Assembly: GCA_900100325.1 (NCBI GenBank)
Contig: LT629697.1
Coordinates: 2,539,423-2,603,422 of the forward strand
Length of the DNA: 64,000 nucleotides
Reading direction: 5' to 3'
Source: Frankineae bacterium MT45
GTDB lineage: Bacteria; Actinomycetota; Actinomycetes; Mycobacteriales; Jatrophihabitantaceae
Shown here: one piece after another, positions 48,623-58,686 of the stretch
Layout of the letters: every line of letters starts with the position of its first letter
Numbering within the stretch: position 1 is the stretch's first letter
Translations under genes and position numbers: made by a program
Notes under the pieces: generated by a model
Seen by the model: the letters and a program-made list of their open reading frames with translations, nothing else
Database searches by the model: none
Told to the model about the DNA's origin: nothing

Positions 48623-50670
48623 ACTCGCTCTACGAGATCGACATCCGGCACGTGCGGGGGGCGCCGGTGCGTCACCAGGTGGCGCACCGCAGCTACCAGT
48701 GGTTCGTCGACCTCGACGACCTGCCGCGGCTGCCGTGGCCCATCCGCTCAGTAGCGCAGTTCCGGGCCACCGACCACGTCGGCAGCACCCAGAGCCTGCG
48801 GGCCAACATCGACGAGTTTCTCGGGGCAAACGGCATCGATCTGCACGGGGGATCGATCACGATGCTCACCAACGCACGCAGTCTCGGCTACGTCTTCAAC
48901 CCACTGACACTCTACTGGTGCCACGACCCGGACTCGACGCTGCGGGCGGTGGTGGCCGAAGTACACAACACCTACTCCGATCGGCACCGCTACCTGCTCC
49001 AGCCGGATGAGATGGGGCGGGCCGAGACAGAGAAGCAGTTCTACGTCTCACCCTTCTACCCCGTTGACGGCTACTACCGGATGAGCGTCCCCGAGCCCGG
49101 AGAGCGACTCAGCATCACCATCACCCTCCATCGGGACGGCCAACCGCCGTTCACCGCGTCACTGAGGGGCTCGCGTCGGCCGGCGACCACGGCCGGCGTA
49201 CTGCGGGCCGTCGTCCGCCGCCCCTTCGAGAACTGGCGGGTGCGGGCGCTCATCCAGTTGCACGGAATTCGCCTGTATCTAAAGGGGCTCCGGGTCGCCG
49301 AGCGCCCACCGGCTCCGAACGATCCGCACACCGGTGCGCCCCGAGCCACCCGCCCAACCGAGTCACCCCGACCTGAGGAGAACCCGATGCCCGCACGCCG
49401 CGCAGCAGCCGACCGGATCGCCGGCATCGTGAAGGAGAGCGCCGGACTCGACCTCCCGGTGCGCATCAGGGCCTGGGATGGGAGCGAAGCCGGCCCGACC
49501 AACACCCCGGTGCTGCTCATCAACAACCGGCGAGCACTGCGCCGCCTCCTCTGGAGCCCGAACGAGCTGGGCCTGGCCCGGGCCTACATCACCGGGGACC
49601 TGGACGTCGACGGTGACATCGTCGATGGATTCCGGCTGGCCTGGCGCGCAGCTCGTCGCAACAACGCGGCGACCGTCTCCCTTGGGCTCTCCGACCGGCT
49701 CCGCGCCGCCCGCAGTGCGGTGTCGCTGGGGATCATCGGCGCCCGGCCGGCGACACCGGCATCGGAGGCGAAGCTGCGGGGACGGCTGCACAGCCGCAAG
49801 CGCGACCGTGACGCGATCTCGCACCACTACGACCTGTCAAACGAGTTCTACGAGTTGCTCCTCGACGAGTCAATGGCCTACTCCTCGGCTTACTTCACCT
49901 CCCCGGATGAAACCCTGGAGAGTGCGCAGCGGGCCAAGCTCGATCTCATCTGCCGCAAGCTCGACCTGAAGCCCGGGATGCGACTGCTCGACGTCGGCTG
50001 CGGCTGGGGCTCCCTCATCCTGCATGCCGCGGAGCACTACGGGGTGCAGGCCACCGGCGTGACACTCTCGCAGCAGCAGCGCGACTTCGTGGCCAAACGG
50101 GTCGCCGAACGCGGGCTGGCCGACAGGGTCACCGTCCGGCTGCAGGACTACCGCGAGATCCCGTCCGGTGAAACCTTCGATGCGGTGAGTTCGATCGAGA
50201 TGGGGGAGCACGTCGGCCAGGTGAACTACGGGAGCTACGCGGCGACCCTGCACGATCACCTGGTGCCGACCGGACGCCTGCTGCTGCAGCAGATGTCGCG
50301 CCACGCAGGCACCGCGCCCGGGGGTGGCGCCTTCATCGAGTCCTACATCGCGCCGGACATGCACATGCGACCACTGGCCGAGACGCTCGGATTCCTGGAG
50401 GCGGCCGGCCTGGAGATCCGCGACGTCGAGGCCATGCGGGAGCACTACGTTCGCACCGTCGCCGGCTGGATCGATCGATTCGAGCGCCGCTATGACGAGG
50501 TGACTAGTCTCGTAGGCGAGGAGGTTGCCCGGGTCTGGCGTCTGTATCTCGTCGGGGGCGCACTCAGCTTCGAAGAGGGGCGGATGGGCGTCGACCAGAT
50601 CCTGGCCGTCCGGGCGACCAGCGAAGGAGAGAGCAGCATGCCGGCAGACCGTCCCTGGGCTCGCGGATGA
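48619..50670 (+). CDS. DUF1365 - cyclopropane-fatty-acid-synthase-type methyltransferase, one continuous frame
   Basis: 683 codons without a stop from GTG 48619. Residues 1-240 are a DUF1365 protein (YEIDIRHVRGAPVRH, YVFNPLTLYWCHD, FYVSPFYPVDGYY). Residues about 241-256 are a Pro-rich linker. From residue 257 a CFA/UfaA1-type SAM methyltransferase follows, with RDAISHHYDLSNEFYELLLD, the SAM motif LLDVGCGWGSL and SIEMGEHVGQVNY. An ATG at 49387 with GAGGAG six bases upstream lies at the junction, so the methyltransferase can also be made alone (427 residues). In mycobacteria these are separate genes (Rv0448c, ufaA1). Substrate is presumably an unsaturated phospholipid acyl chain. The stop overlaps the next ATG (ATGA). 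Confidence 0.85.
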   Translation: MNSLYEIDIRHVRGAPVRHQVAHRSYQWFVDLDDLPRLPWPIRSVAQFRATDHVGSTQSLRANIDEFLGANGIDLHGGSITMLTNARSLGYVFNPLTLYWCHDPDSTLRAVVAEVHNTYSDRHRYLLQPDEMGRAETEKQFYVSPFYPVDGYYRMSVPEPGERLSITITLHRDGQPPFTASLRGSRRPATTAGVLRAVVRRPFENWRVRALIQLHGIRLYLKGLRVAERPPAPNDPHTGAPRATRPTESPRPEENPMPARRAAADRIAGIVKESAGLDLPVRIRAWDGSEAGPTNTPVLLINNRRALRRLLWSPNELGLARAYITGDLDVDGDIVDGFRLAWRAARRNNAATVSLGLSDRLRAARSAVSLGIIGARPATPASEAKLRGRLHSRKRDRDAISHHYDLSNEFYELLLDESMAYSSAYFTSPDETLESAQRAKLDLICRKLDLKPGMRLLDVGCGWGSLILHAAEHYGVQATGVTLSQQQRDFVAKRVAERGLADRVTVRLQDYREIPSGETFDAVSSIEMGEHVGQVNYGSYAATLHDHLVPTGRLLLQQMSRHAGTAPGGGAFIESYIAPDMHMRPLAETLGFLEAAGLEIRDVEAMREHYVRTVAGWIDRFERRYDEVTSLVGEEVARVWRLYLVGGALSFEEGRMGVDQILAVRATSEGESSMPADRPWARG

Positions 50671-51476
50671 CCTTTGCCTCCAGGGCGTTTCTCATCGGGC
50701 TGCTGGTCAGCGCACTCTGCGTCACCGCGGTCCTGCTGATCACCTTCGCCGTGTCGCGGATCGTCGGTAAGCACAGCGTGATCGACACGGCCTGGGGTGC
50801 TCTCTTCGCCGTCATCGCCATCGCTACTTTCTTCTGCTCCAGCGGTCATGGTGACGCCGCCCGTCGCTGGTTGCTGCTGCTCTTGCCGGTGCTCTGGGGC
50901 GGGCGGTTGGCGATCCACATCGCCCGAAGAACTATCGGCAAACCCGAGGATCCCCGCTATCAGGAGCTGCTGGCCAAGGCGCCCGGCAACCCGGACCTGT
51001 ACGCCCTGCGCATGGTCTACCTGCTGCAGGGCGTTCTCGCATTCCTGATCTCGGCGCCGATCCAGGTGGGTGCCTATCAGTCGAATGCGCTGCAGCCGAC
51101 GGCCTGGATCGGTGTCGCACTCTGGGTTGTCGGCGTCTTCTTTGAGGGCGTCGGTGATCTGCAGATGGAGCGATTCCGGTCAGACCCGGCCAACAAGGGG
51201 AAGCTGATCCAGAGCGGGCTCTGGCGCTACACCCGTCACCCGAATTACTTCGGCGACGCCTGCGTCTGGTGGGGGATCTTCCTGGTCGCGCTGGCCAGTT
51301 GGCCGGTGCTGCTGACGATCGTCTGCCCGATCGGCATGACGTTGCTGCTCACCAAGGGCTCGGGGGCTCGCATCCTGGAGCGGCACATGAGCAAACGTGA
51401 AGGGTGGGACGACTACGCCGCCCGCACCAGTGGCTTCATCCCGCTCCCGCCACGCAAGACTCACGCGTCAACCTGA
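50667..51476 (+). CDS. DUF1295 membrane protein (steroid 5-alpha-reductase-like fold)
   Basis: 269 residues, about six helices. The C-terminal LIQSGLWRYTRHPNYFGDACVWWGIFL and the MSKREGWDDYAARTSGFIPLPP end are the DUF1295 signatures, similar to ICMT/ergosterol reductase-type NADPH enzymes. ATG 50667 overlaps the preceding stop. Fourth member (Rv0446c-like) of the FAD/DUF1365/CFA/DUF1295 set, which suggests a joint lipid-modification pathway, for example reduction or methylation of acyl chains. Confidence 0.9.
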   Translation: MTFASRAFLIGLLVSALCVTAVLLITFAVSRIVGKHSVIDTAWGALFAVIAIATFFCSSGHGDAARRWLLLLLPVLWGGRLAIHIARRTIGKPEDPRYQELLAKAPGNPDLYALRMVYLLQGVLAFLISAPIQVGAYQSNALQPTAWIGVALWVVGVFFEGVGDLQMERFRSDPANKGKLIQSGLWRYTRHPNYFGDACVWWGIFLVALASWPVLLTIVCPIGMTLLLTKGSGARILERHMSKREGWDDYAARTSGFIPLPPRKTHAST

Positions 51477-51798
51477 GCCCGTCGGCGCGAAGCTGCGCAG
51501 AGGTCCGGGTCTAACGGGGACACCGGCGCTGCGCTATCGCGCCCGACGTCGATCGTCGAAGGCGGAGACGAGCAGCAGAACAACCGTGATGACGGCGGCG
51601 ACTACAAGCGCGACACCGGCGAGCGCCGAGACACGGCCCAGAGACCTGAGAGTCGCGGCTGACTCGAGATGAGCACCGGTAGGTCGGCCAGCAGGCGACA
51701 GACCTCAACCAGACTGCTTGGGTTGGGTGTCGCTCCAAGCCGGATCCGCTCGAACCGGAACCGCTCGAACCGGGGACCCGACGCACGCGGGCAATGCG
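51477..51798. other. 322-bp convergent gap with an orphan membrane-helix frame
   Basis: On the minus strand a frame open from 51701 to the TAG at 51534 reads a 55-residue product with one clear membrane helix (RVSALAGVALVVAAVITVVL) and a basic end (DDRRRAR). It has no ATG, GTG or TTG start, only a CTG, so it may be a remnant or a very small membrane protein. Nothing else convincing is present. Confidence 0.3.
51730..51775. repeat. 15-bp tandem repeat, two close copies and one degenerate
   Basis: CCGCTCGAACCGG begins units at 51746 and 51761; a degenerate 16-bp unit precedes at 51730. They lie just downstream of rskA. Confidence 0.7.
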
Positions 51799-52680
51799 CT
51801 AGTACGTACCGCGGAGCACGCTGGTGCCGGAGTAGTTGTACGAAGCGTCGATCTTCTGCACGCTCACCTCGATGGCCGTGTACTGGCTCATCAGTTCCGG
51901 CGGGACGGTGAACTCGCCCTTGCCGTTCGGGCCGATCCAGCCCAGCGCGTGCATCTTCGTCCGGGCCGCGTTAGTCAGCCACACCTCGTAGAGCGCACCG
52001 CTGCCCGGGCTCGGGAGCGCCGTAGCGTCGAGCTTCATGTCGTCGCCGCCGACCACCGTCGCCGATGCCGGCTCCGAGCCGGCGTCATAGGCCGCCAGCG
52101 CCACGGTCGTGCTGTTGGCGTTGCTGTGGACGTTCTTGGCCGCCAGCACCCCGGCACTCCCCACGCCGAGACCGATGACGGCGGCGGCGATGAGCCAGCG
52201 CCCGGAGAATCCACGCCGTGTCCTGACTGCGTTCCGCTCGACTGCCGGCGCCGAGACCGGAGCCGACACTGGAGCCGAGACTGACGCCGGAGCCGATGAC
52301 GGTGGCGCGGTGGTCGCAGCGGCGTCTCGGTCGGCTTCCTCCCGGACGGCGGCGAAGAGCGCCGACAGATCCGGCAGGACGGTTGCCGGGTCACCCTCTG
52401 GGCTCGCAGCGGCCTCCTCCTCGACCTCCTCGTAGGCGTCGTCGATGAGGTCAGGTTCGATCACCGACCCGGAGCGCGAAACATGATTGAGGACCCGCGG
52501 CATCACGCCGGGCGTGTAGCGGGCGGCCGAGCTGAGGGAGGCGTGCGCCACGAGAGCATCGATCAGTTCCTGCTGGCAGTCGGTGCACTCGCGCAGGTGC
52601 GCCGCCGCCGACATCAACTCGGGCCGCGTCGACTGCCCGGTGAGCAGAGCTGGCAGTTCGTCGAAGATGTGCTCAGTCAT
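51799..52680 (-). CDS. rskA: Anti-sigma-K factor RskA-type protein
   Basis: 293 residues. The N-terminal zinc-binding anti-sigma domain has His28-x3-Cys32-x2-Cys35 (AAAHLRECTDCQQEL). A linker with repeated Ser-Ala-Pro-Val units (about 130-147) leads to one membrane helix (about 161-180, WLIAAAVIGLGVGSAGVLAA) and an extracytoplasmic RskA domain (ALYEVWLTNAARTKMHALGWIGPNGKGEFTVP). It holds SigK at the membrane until regulated proteolysis. ATG 52680 overlaps the sigK stop by eight bases. Zinc-ligand count (H-x3-C-x2-C) is typical. Confidence 0.9.
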   Translation of the reverse strand: MTEHIFDELPALLTGQSTRPELMSAAAHLRECTDCQQELIDALVAHASLSSAARYTPGVMPRVLNHVSRSGSVIEPDLIDDAYEEVEEEAAASPEGDPATVLPDLSALFAAVREEADRDAAATTAPPSSAPASVSAPVSAPVSAPAVERNAVRTRRGFSGRWLIAAAVIGLGVGSAGVLAAKNVHSNANSTTVALAAYDAGSEPASATVVGGDDMKLDATALPSPGSGALYEVWLTNAARTKMHALGWIGPNGKGEFTVPPELMSQYTAIEVSVQKIDASYNYSGTSVLRGTY

Positions 52681-53278
52681 CGTGGCTTCCTTCCTTCTCG
52701 ATCAGCCCAGCAAGGCGCTGTAGTCCGCGAGCTGTGCGCGTCTTCACCGTGCCGATCGGTGTCTCCAGCGCAGCGGCGATTTCGGACTGGGTGTAACCCT
52801 CGTAGTAGGCCATCTCGATGACCTGCCGCTGCACATCAGGCAGTTGGGCCAGCGCGGTCCGCACCTCGTCGGCCCAGACCATCCGCTCCGCGAACTCTCG
52901 GCCGTCCTCCCCGGTGATCTCCCGTACAGCATCCAGCGGGACGACGGAGTCGCGGCGTTTGCGGAGGTGGTCGATGGCTCGCTTCTTGGCGATGCCGAGC
53001 ACCCAGCCGCGGAGGCTGCGATTCGGGTCGAAGCGGTCATGGACGCGCCACACCTCGTAGAAGACACGCTGCACGACATCATCGATGTCGGGCTGGGGCA
53101 CATAGCGACCGAGATAGGAGACGACAAGCGGGCCGAGGGTGCGGTAGCAGTCCTCCAGGGCGTCTGGCTGCCCGGAGGCGAGCCGGTCACCGATCTCGGC
53201 GAGTTGGGTCTCCACGCTCACCTCTTCGCGGCCAACCGCCGAATCGGTTTCACCCTCGCCGAAATTCTTTTCGTCCAT
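52673..53278 (-). CDS. sigK: ECF sigma factor SigK-like
   Basis: 201 residues from ATG 53278 (a TTG at 53284 adds two). Region 2 covers VVSYLGRYVPQPDIDDVVQRVFYEVWRVHDRFDPNRSLRGWVLGIAKKRAIDHLRKR; region 4 is LAQLPDVQRQVIEMAYYEGYTQSEIAAALETPIGTVKTR. Controlled by RskA, encoded directly downstream with overlap. Convergent to the FAD/DUF1365/CFA/DUF1295 operon, whose mycobacterial counterparts are SigK targets, so it probably drives that operon and itself. Confidence 0.9.
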   Translation of the reverse strand: MDEKNFGEGETDSAVGREEVSVETQLAEIGDRLASGQPDALEDCYRTLGPLVVSYLGRYVPQPDIDDVVQRVFYEVWRVHDRFDPNRSLRGWVLGIAKKRAIDHLRKRRDSVVPLDAVREITGEDGREFAERMVWADEVRTALAQLPDVQRQVIEMAYYEGYTQSEIAAALETPIGTVKTRTARGLQRLAGLIEKEGSHDD

Positions 53279-53339
53279 CCTCAACGCCGTTCGTCACGCC
53301 GACACCACTCGGAAGCGAATCCAGCGGTACCCCGGACGT

Positions 53340-54647
<1,308 letters not shown>

Positions 54648-54769
54648 GTTTGGAGCCCTTCTCTTCGCTTACTGCAGAGATTACTGCGCACCGGACGGGG
54701 CCGGGGTGGCTCGGCTGCGACCCATGCCACACTGGTTCCTGGGTCGACCAGTTCGATCAGAATCGCGAG

Positions 54770-55174
54770 TTAGTTGGTGAGGTTCTGCAATCGCACTTGG
54801 CCGCGTGCCACCGGGCGCTGCTGGTCGTCGCTGATCTCGACGAGCCAGAGCTGCTGGCTACGACCGCGATGAATCGGAGTGGCGATGCCGGTGACGCTGC
54901 CCTCCCGAAGCGCCCGCAGAAAGTCGGTCTGGTTCGAGACGCCGACGACGTTCCCCTCGGCGCCGGTCGAGGCGAGCCACGCGGCAGCGCCCATGCTGGC
55001 AGCGGTCTCGACGATCGAACAGTAGACACCACCGTGGACGATCCCGAACGGCTGCAGGTGCTCCGGCCCGATGTCGAAGTTCAGGACCACCCGATCCGGG
55101 GTGATCTCCTCCAGGCGCAATCCGAGGTGCTCCACCAAGCCGACGTTCAGCTTCGCGAGGTCCAGCAACTCCAT
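54770..55174 (-). CDS. PaaI-type hotdog-fold thioesterase
   Basis: 134 residues. HLQPFGIVHGGVYCSIVETAAS is the PaaI/YdiI signature with the HGG oxyanion part and the Glu that attacks or activates water. Likely hydrolyses an aromatic or acyl-CoA thioester; the substrate is unknown. ATG 55174 is five bases after AGGAG; an upstream in-frame start is not supported. Confidence 0.88.
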   Translation of the reverse strand: MELLDLAKLNVGLVEHLGLRLEEITPDRVVLNFDIGPEHLQPFGIVHGGVYCSIVETAASMGAAAWLASTGAEGNVVGVSNQTDFLRALREGSVTGIATPIHRGRSQQLWLVEISDDQQRPVARGQVRLQNLTN

Positions 55175-55323
55175 CGATACTCCTGTCGGTCGGTCTCTCT
55201 CGACCATAGTCGCCGCACCGAGGCTCGCGCCGGACGAAATGACGGCGTGAGGTGTGGCTCACGAAACACTCCGGTCACCTGCGGGACGACAGGCGTAACA
55301 CGTCCGACCTACCTTTGCCTGCG

Positions 55324-56457
55324 ATGAAGCCCAGCCCAGCAGACGACCTCGGACCCCTGGCCGGATACACCGTCGGCCTCACCGCGGCGCGTCGCGCCGA
55401 CGAGTTCGCGGCGCTGCTCGAGCGACGAGGGGCAACGGTCATGCAGGCGCCGGCGATCCGCATCCTGCCGCTGGCCGACGACGCTGAGCTGCGGCGGGTG
55501 ACCCGGCAGGTCATCGCCGACCCGCCGCAGATCATGGTCGCCACCACCGGAATCGGATTCCGGGGCTGGATCGAGGCGGCCTACGAGTGGGATCTGGCCG
55601 ACGACCTGCTGGACGCACTCGGCCGGACCCGGCTGCTGGCTCGCGGCCCCAAGGCGACTGGTGCCCTTCGTGCGGCTGGACTGCGGGAAGAGTGGTCGCC
55701 CGCCTCGGAGTCATCGGCCGAAGTACTGGAGCACCTGCGTGCGGAGGGGATCGACGGTCTGCGCGTCGCCGTGCAGCTGCACGGCGCCACCACCGAGTGG
55801 GAGCCGCTGCCTGACTTCTCCCAGGGCCTGCGGTCGCTGGGAGCCGACGTCACAGCAGTCTCGGTCTACCGCTGGACGCCCCCAACGGACCCGACGGCGC
55901 TCGACCGGCTGCTCGAATCGACACTCGCCCGGACGGTGGACCTGCTCGCCTTCACCAGCGCCCCGGCCGTGGCCAGCCTGCTGGGACGGGCTCGCGAGAC
56001 CGGCATCCTCGACCGCTTGCTGAAGGTACTCCGCGAGGACGTCGTCTGCGCCTGCGTCGGCCCGGTGACCGCGGGTCCACTCGAGGCGCTGGAGGTGCCG
56101 ACGGTGCAGCCCGCGCGCTTCCGTCTCGGGGCGCTGGCCCGGCTCGTCGGTGAGGAACTGTCGGGTCGGAGCCGGCTGATCGAGATCGGGGCCCATGAGC
56201 TGAACATGCGGGGACAGGCGGTGGTGCTTGACGGCACGCTGCGCCCGATCTCGCCGGCCGGCATGTCGCTGCTGCGCGAACTGACGCTGCAACCGGGGCA
56301 GGTCGTATCGCAGGAGAAGCTGCTGAGCCGCCTGCCGGGGCGGGGAGCGGACACCCACGCCGTTGAGTCGGCGGTGGCCCGGCTGCGCGTTGCGCTCGGC
56401 GACACCTCGATCGTCCAAACCGTGACCAAACGGGGATACCGGTTAGCTGTTAGGTGA
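55324..56457 (+). CDS. HemD-like domain fused to a winged-helix transcriptional regulator domain (NnaR-like)
   Basis: 377 residues. The N-terminal 260 residues have the uroporphyrinogen-III synthase fold (GYTVGLTAARRADEFAALLERRGA, ATTGIGFRGWIEAA, DLLAFTSAPAVASLLGRA, ACVGPVTAGPLEAL). Residues about 285-377 form an OmpR-type winged helix (LSLLRELTLQPGQVVSQEKLLSRLPG...VESAVARLRVALGDTSIVQTVTKRGYRL). The same fusion in mycobacteria is NnaR, an activator of nitrate/nitrite assimilation; no such gene is in this window. ATG 55324; TACCTT at 55310-55315 is a possible -10 box. Overlaps the NUDIX start. Confidence 0.88.
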   Translation: MKPSPADDLGPLAGYTVGLTAARRADEFAALLERRGATVMQAPAIRILPLADDAELRRVTRQVIADPPQIMVATTGIGFRGWIEAAYEWDLADDLLDALGRTRLLARGPKATGALRAAGLREEWSPASESSAEVLEHLRAEGIDGLRVAVQLHGATTEWEPLPDFSQGLRSLGADVTAVSVYRWTPPTDPTALDRLLESTLARTVDLLAFTSAPAVASLLGRARETGILDRLLKVLREDVVCACVGPVTAGPLEALEVPTVQPARFRLGALARLVGEELSGRSRLIEIGAHELNMRGQAVVLDGTLRPISPAGMSLLRELTLQPGQVVSQEKLLSRLPGRGADTHAVESAVARLRVALGDTSIVQTVTKRGYRLAVR

Positions 56458-56966
56458 TGAGTGAACGACCAGCTGCGACCCGCCGGCGCAGCGCCGGCAT
56501 CCTGCTCTACCGCAACGCCGGTTCACCCGACCGTTCATCCGACCAGGTCGAAGTGCTGCTCGCCCACACCGGCGGCCCGCTCTGGGCCCGGCGCGACCTG
56601 AACGCCTGGTCGATCCCCAAGGGCGAGTACGACGACACGGAGGCGCCGCTCGATGCGGCCCAACGGGAGTTCCAGGAGGAGTTGGGCCTGCCGGTGCCAG
56701 TAGGCGAGCTGCGCCCGTTGGGGGAGATCACCCAGAAGAACCGCAAGATCGTCATCGCCTGGGCGCTGGCCGGCGAACTCGAACCATCCACCATCAATCC
56801 CGGCACCTTCGAACTGGAGTGGCCACCGCGCTCCGGTCGGACGCAGCAGGTGCCCGAGATCGACCGGGTCGAGTGGTTCACCATCGCCGACGCCGCCCCA
56901 CGCATGTTCAGCGGCCAGGAGGAGTTCCTGCAGCGGCTGGTCACGCTGCTGAAATCACCCGTCTGA
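56457..56966 (+). CDS. NUDIX hydrolase
   Basis: 169 residues. The NUDIX box GEYDDTEAPLDAAQREFQEELGL fits GX5EX7REUXEEXGU. Preceded by WSIPKG, and followed by LRPLGEITQKNRKIVIAWALAGE, typical of a nucleotide-polyphosphate or ADP-ribose-type hydrolase; the substrate is not predictable. ATG 56457 overlaps the upstream stop (TGATG). Its 3' end overlaps cinA by 12 bases, convergent. Confidence 0.9.
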   Translation: MSERPAATRRRSAGILLYRNAGSPDRSSDQVEVLLAHTGGPLWARRDLNAWSIPKGEYDDTEAPLDAAQREFQEELGLPVPVGELRPLGEITQKNRKIVIAWALAGELEPSTINPGTFELEWPPRSGRTQQVPEIDRVEWFTIADAAPRMFSGQEEFLQRLVTLLKSPV

Positions 56967-58244
56967 CGGGTTCGTGCTCAGCAACTCCCGCAGCATGTGC
57001 AGCGCCACGACGGTCGTGCGCGCGCGCACCATCGAACGCGGACCAGGCACCTGAATTCGCCGGGGGAGGGCCCGCTCGGCCGTGCTGACACAGACGTGCA
57101 CCAGGCCGACCGGCTTCTCGGCCGACCCGCCCCCGGGCCCGGCGATGCCGGTGATCCCGATTCCGACGTCGGCGTGCAGTTGCTCGCGAGCCCCGGCCGC
57201 CAGTGCGATGGCGACCTCCTCGCTCACCGCGCCGACGCGGTCGAGGAGCTGGCTGGACACGCCGGCCAGCTCGACCTTGGCCCGGTTGGTGTAGACGACG
57301 AGGCCACCCTGGACGTAGGCCGAGGAGCCGGCCAGGTCGGTGAGGCGGGCGGCGACCATGCCAGCGGTGCAGGATTCGGCCGTCGCCACCGTCAACTCTC
57401 GCTCCAGCAGCAGCCCGGCCACCACCTCGTCGATGCTGCGGCCGTCGGCGGAGAAGAGCGTCCTGGGGTAGCGCCGCCCGATCTCACCGGCCAAGACGTC
57501 GTAGGCCGCCTGGGCCTGGGGCGCGTATCGGGTGACGATCTCCAGTTCGCCGTCTCGCAGGCAGGTCGTGATCTCCAGCCCGCCCAACTGGTTGTCGAGC
57601 TCGCGCAGATCTGCAGCCAACTCGGACTCGTGCGTTCCCCAGAGCCGGAGCGTCTGCTGGCGTAGTTCCTTTCGGGAGGCGAGCGCGTCGCGGACCGTGC
57701 CGTCAGCCAATGCCGCCGGCCACATACCCTGCAACTCCCGCGGTGGGCCCGGCAGGACCAGGATCGGCGGCCCGCTGCGGTCAGTCGCCGGTGGCACGAT
57801 CAATCCGGGCGCCGTTCCGACCGGTGCCAGTACGGTGGCGCCGTTCGGCACCATCGCCTGCTTGCGGACGGCGGCTGCGGTCGATTCGGGCTCAAGTTGC
57901 CAGCCCCGATCCGACGAGAGTCGCTGCACGATCGCGCCAATTCGCGCCTCGAGGTCGCCGTCAAGCTGCATCGGCCGACCCTGGACGGCAGCGACGATCT
58001 CGGCGGTGAGATCGTCAGCGGTCGGCCCGAGACCACCCGTAGTTATCAGCAGATCGAGGCCCTCTGCGCCCAGCCGCTCCAGCGCCCACGTCATATCCTC
58101 CGGCCGGTCGCCGACCACCACGACGGCGGCGATGTCGACGCCGGCGATGCGGAGTTGCTCGGCCAGCCACGGCCCGTTCCGGTCGCTGACTCGACCCGTC
58201 AGTACCTCAGTGCCGGTGACGACAATTCCTGCGCGTGCGCCCAT
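56955..58244 (-). CDS. cinA: CinA family protein, putative competence/damage-inducible (nicotinamide-nucleotide amidase) protein
   Basis: 429 residues with an N-terminal MoCF-biosynth-like domain (AGIVVTGTEVLTGRVSDRNG, TTGGLGPTADDLTAE) and a C-terminal CinA/PncC amidase domain (TVATAESCTAGMVAARLTDLAGSSAYVQGGLVVYTNRAK, GITGIAGPGGGSAEKPVG). The C-terminal Ser/Thr-rich site suggests NMN deamidase; the N-terminal domain may hydrolyse ADP-ribose. ATG 58244 lacks a ribosome site; GAGAAT at -12 to -7 is a weak -10. Confidence 0.92.
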   Translation of the reverse strand: MGARAGIVVTGTEVLTGRVSDRNGPWLAEQLRIAGVDIAAVVVVGDRPEDMTWALERLGAEGLDLLITTGGLGPTADDLTAEIVAAVQGRPMQLDGDLEARIGAIVQRLSSDRGWQLEPESTAAAVRKQAMVPNGATVLAPVGTAPGLIVPPATDRSGPPILVLPGPPRELQGMWPAALADGTVRDALASRKELRQQTLRLWGTHESELAADLRELDNQLGGLEITTCLRDGELEIVTRYAPQAQAAYDVLAGEIGRRYPRTLFSADGRSIDEVVAGLLLERELTVATAESCTAGMVAARLTDLAGSSAYVQGGLVVYTNRAKVELAGVSSQLLDRVGAVSEEVAIALAAGAREQLHADVGIGITGIAGPGGGSAEKPVGLVHVCVSTAERALPRRIQVPGPRSMVRARTTVVALHMLRELLSTNPSDG

Positions 58245-58274
58245 GCAGGAATTCTCGCAGTTCGCGAAGCTGCC

Positions 58275-58682
58275 CTAGAACGTGGCGCTGTTCTCGGCTG
58301 AGCTACCGATTCCGTGGTGCTTCGGGTGCTCCCGCAGTGGCAGCAGCATCTCAGCCAGCCAGCTGAAGACCGATATCAGCAGCGCGGCGAAGAGTGCGTC
58401 CCAGAATCCGTCGATATCCAGGTGGCTTGAGAGTCCCGCCGTGATGGCGAGCAGGCCCGCATTGATCACGAGCAGGAAGAGGCCGAAGGTGATCAGCACC
58501 AGCGGCAACCCGAAGAGGAAGAAGAGTGGCCCGAGCACCGCGTTCACCACGGAGAAGAGGATGGCGAGCCAGAGCAGCGTGAAGAAGCCACCGTGTACTT
58601 CGACGCCGGGGACGATCTTGGCGACTACACCAATGATGAGTCCGAGCACCACGAGACGAGCAATCAACCGAAGGAGGCCCAT
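58275..58682 (-). CDS. Small membrane protein, phage holin family 4 superfamily (PF04020-like)
   Basis: 135 residues with four hydrophobic segments (about 5-23, 31-52, 56-80, 91-112). LGPLFFLFGLPLVLITFGLFLLVINAGLL is the family signature. Such proteins are common in actinobacterial chromosomes; despite the name there is no phage context. Function unknown. Start ATG 58682, with a -10 box inside the end of the preceding gene. Confidence 0.8.
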   Translation of the reverse strand: MGLLRLIARLVVLGLIIGVVAKIVPGVEVHGGFFTLLWLAILFSVVNAVLGPLFFLFGLPLVLITFGLFLLVINAGLLAITAGLSSHLDIDGFWDALFAALLISVFSWLAEMLLPLREHPKHHGIGSSAENSATF

Positions 58683-58686
58683 GAAC

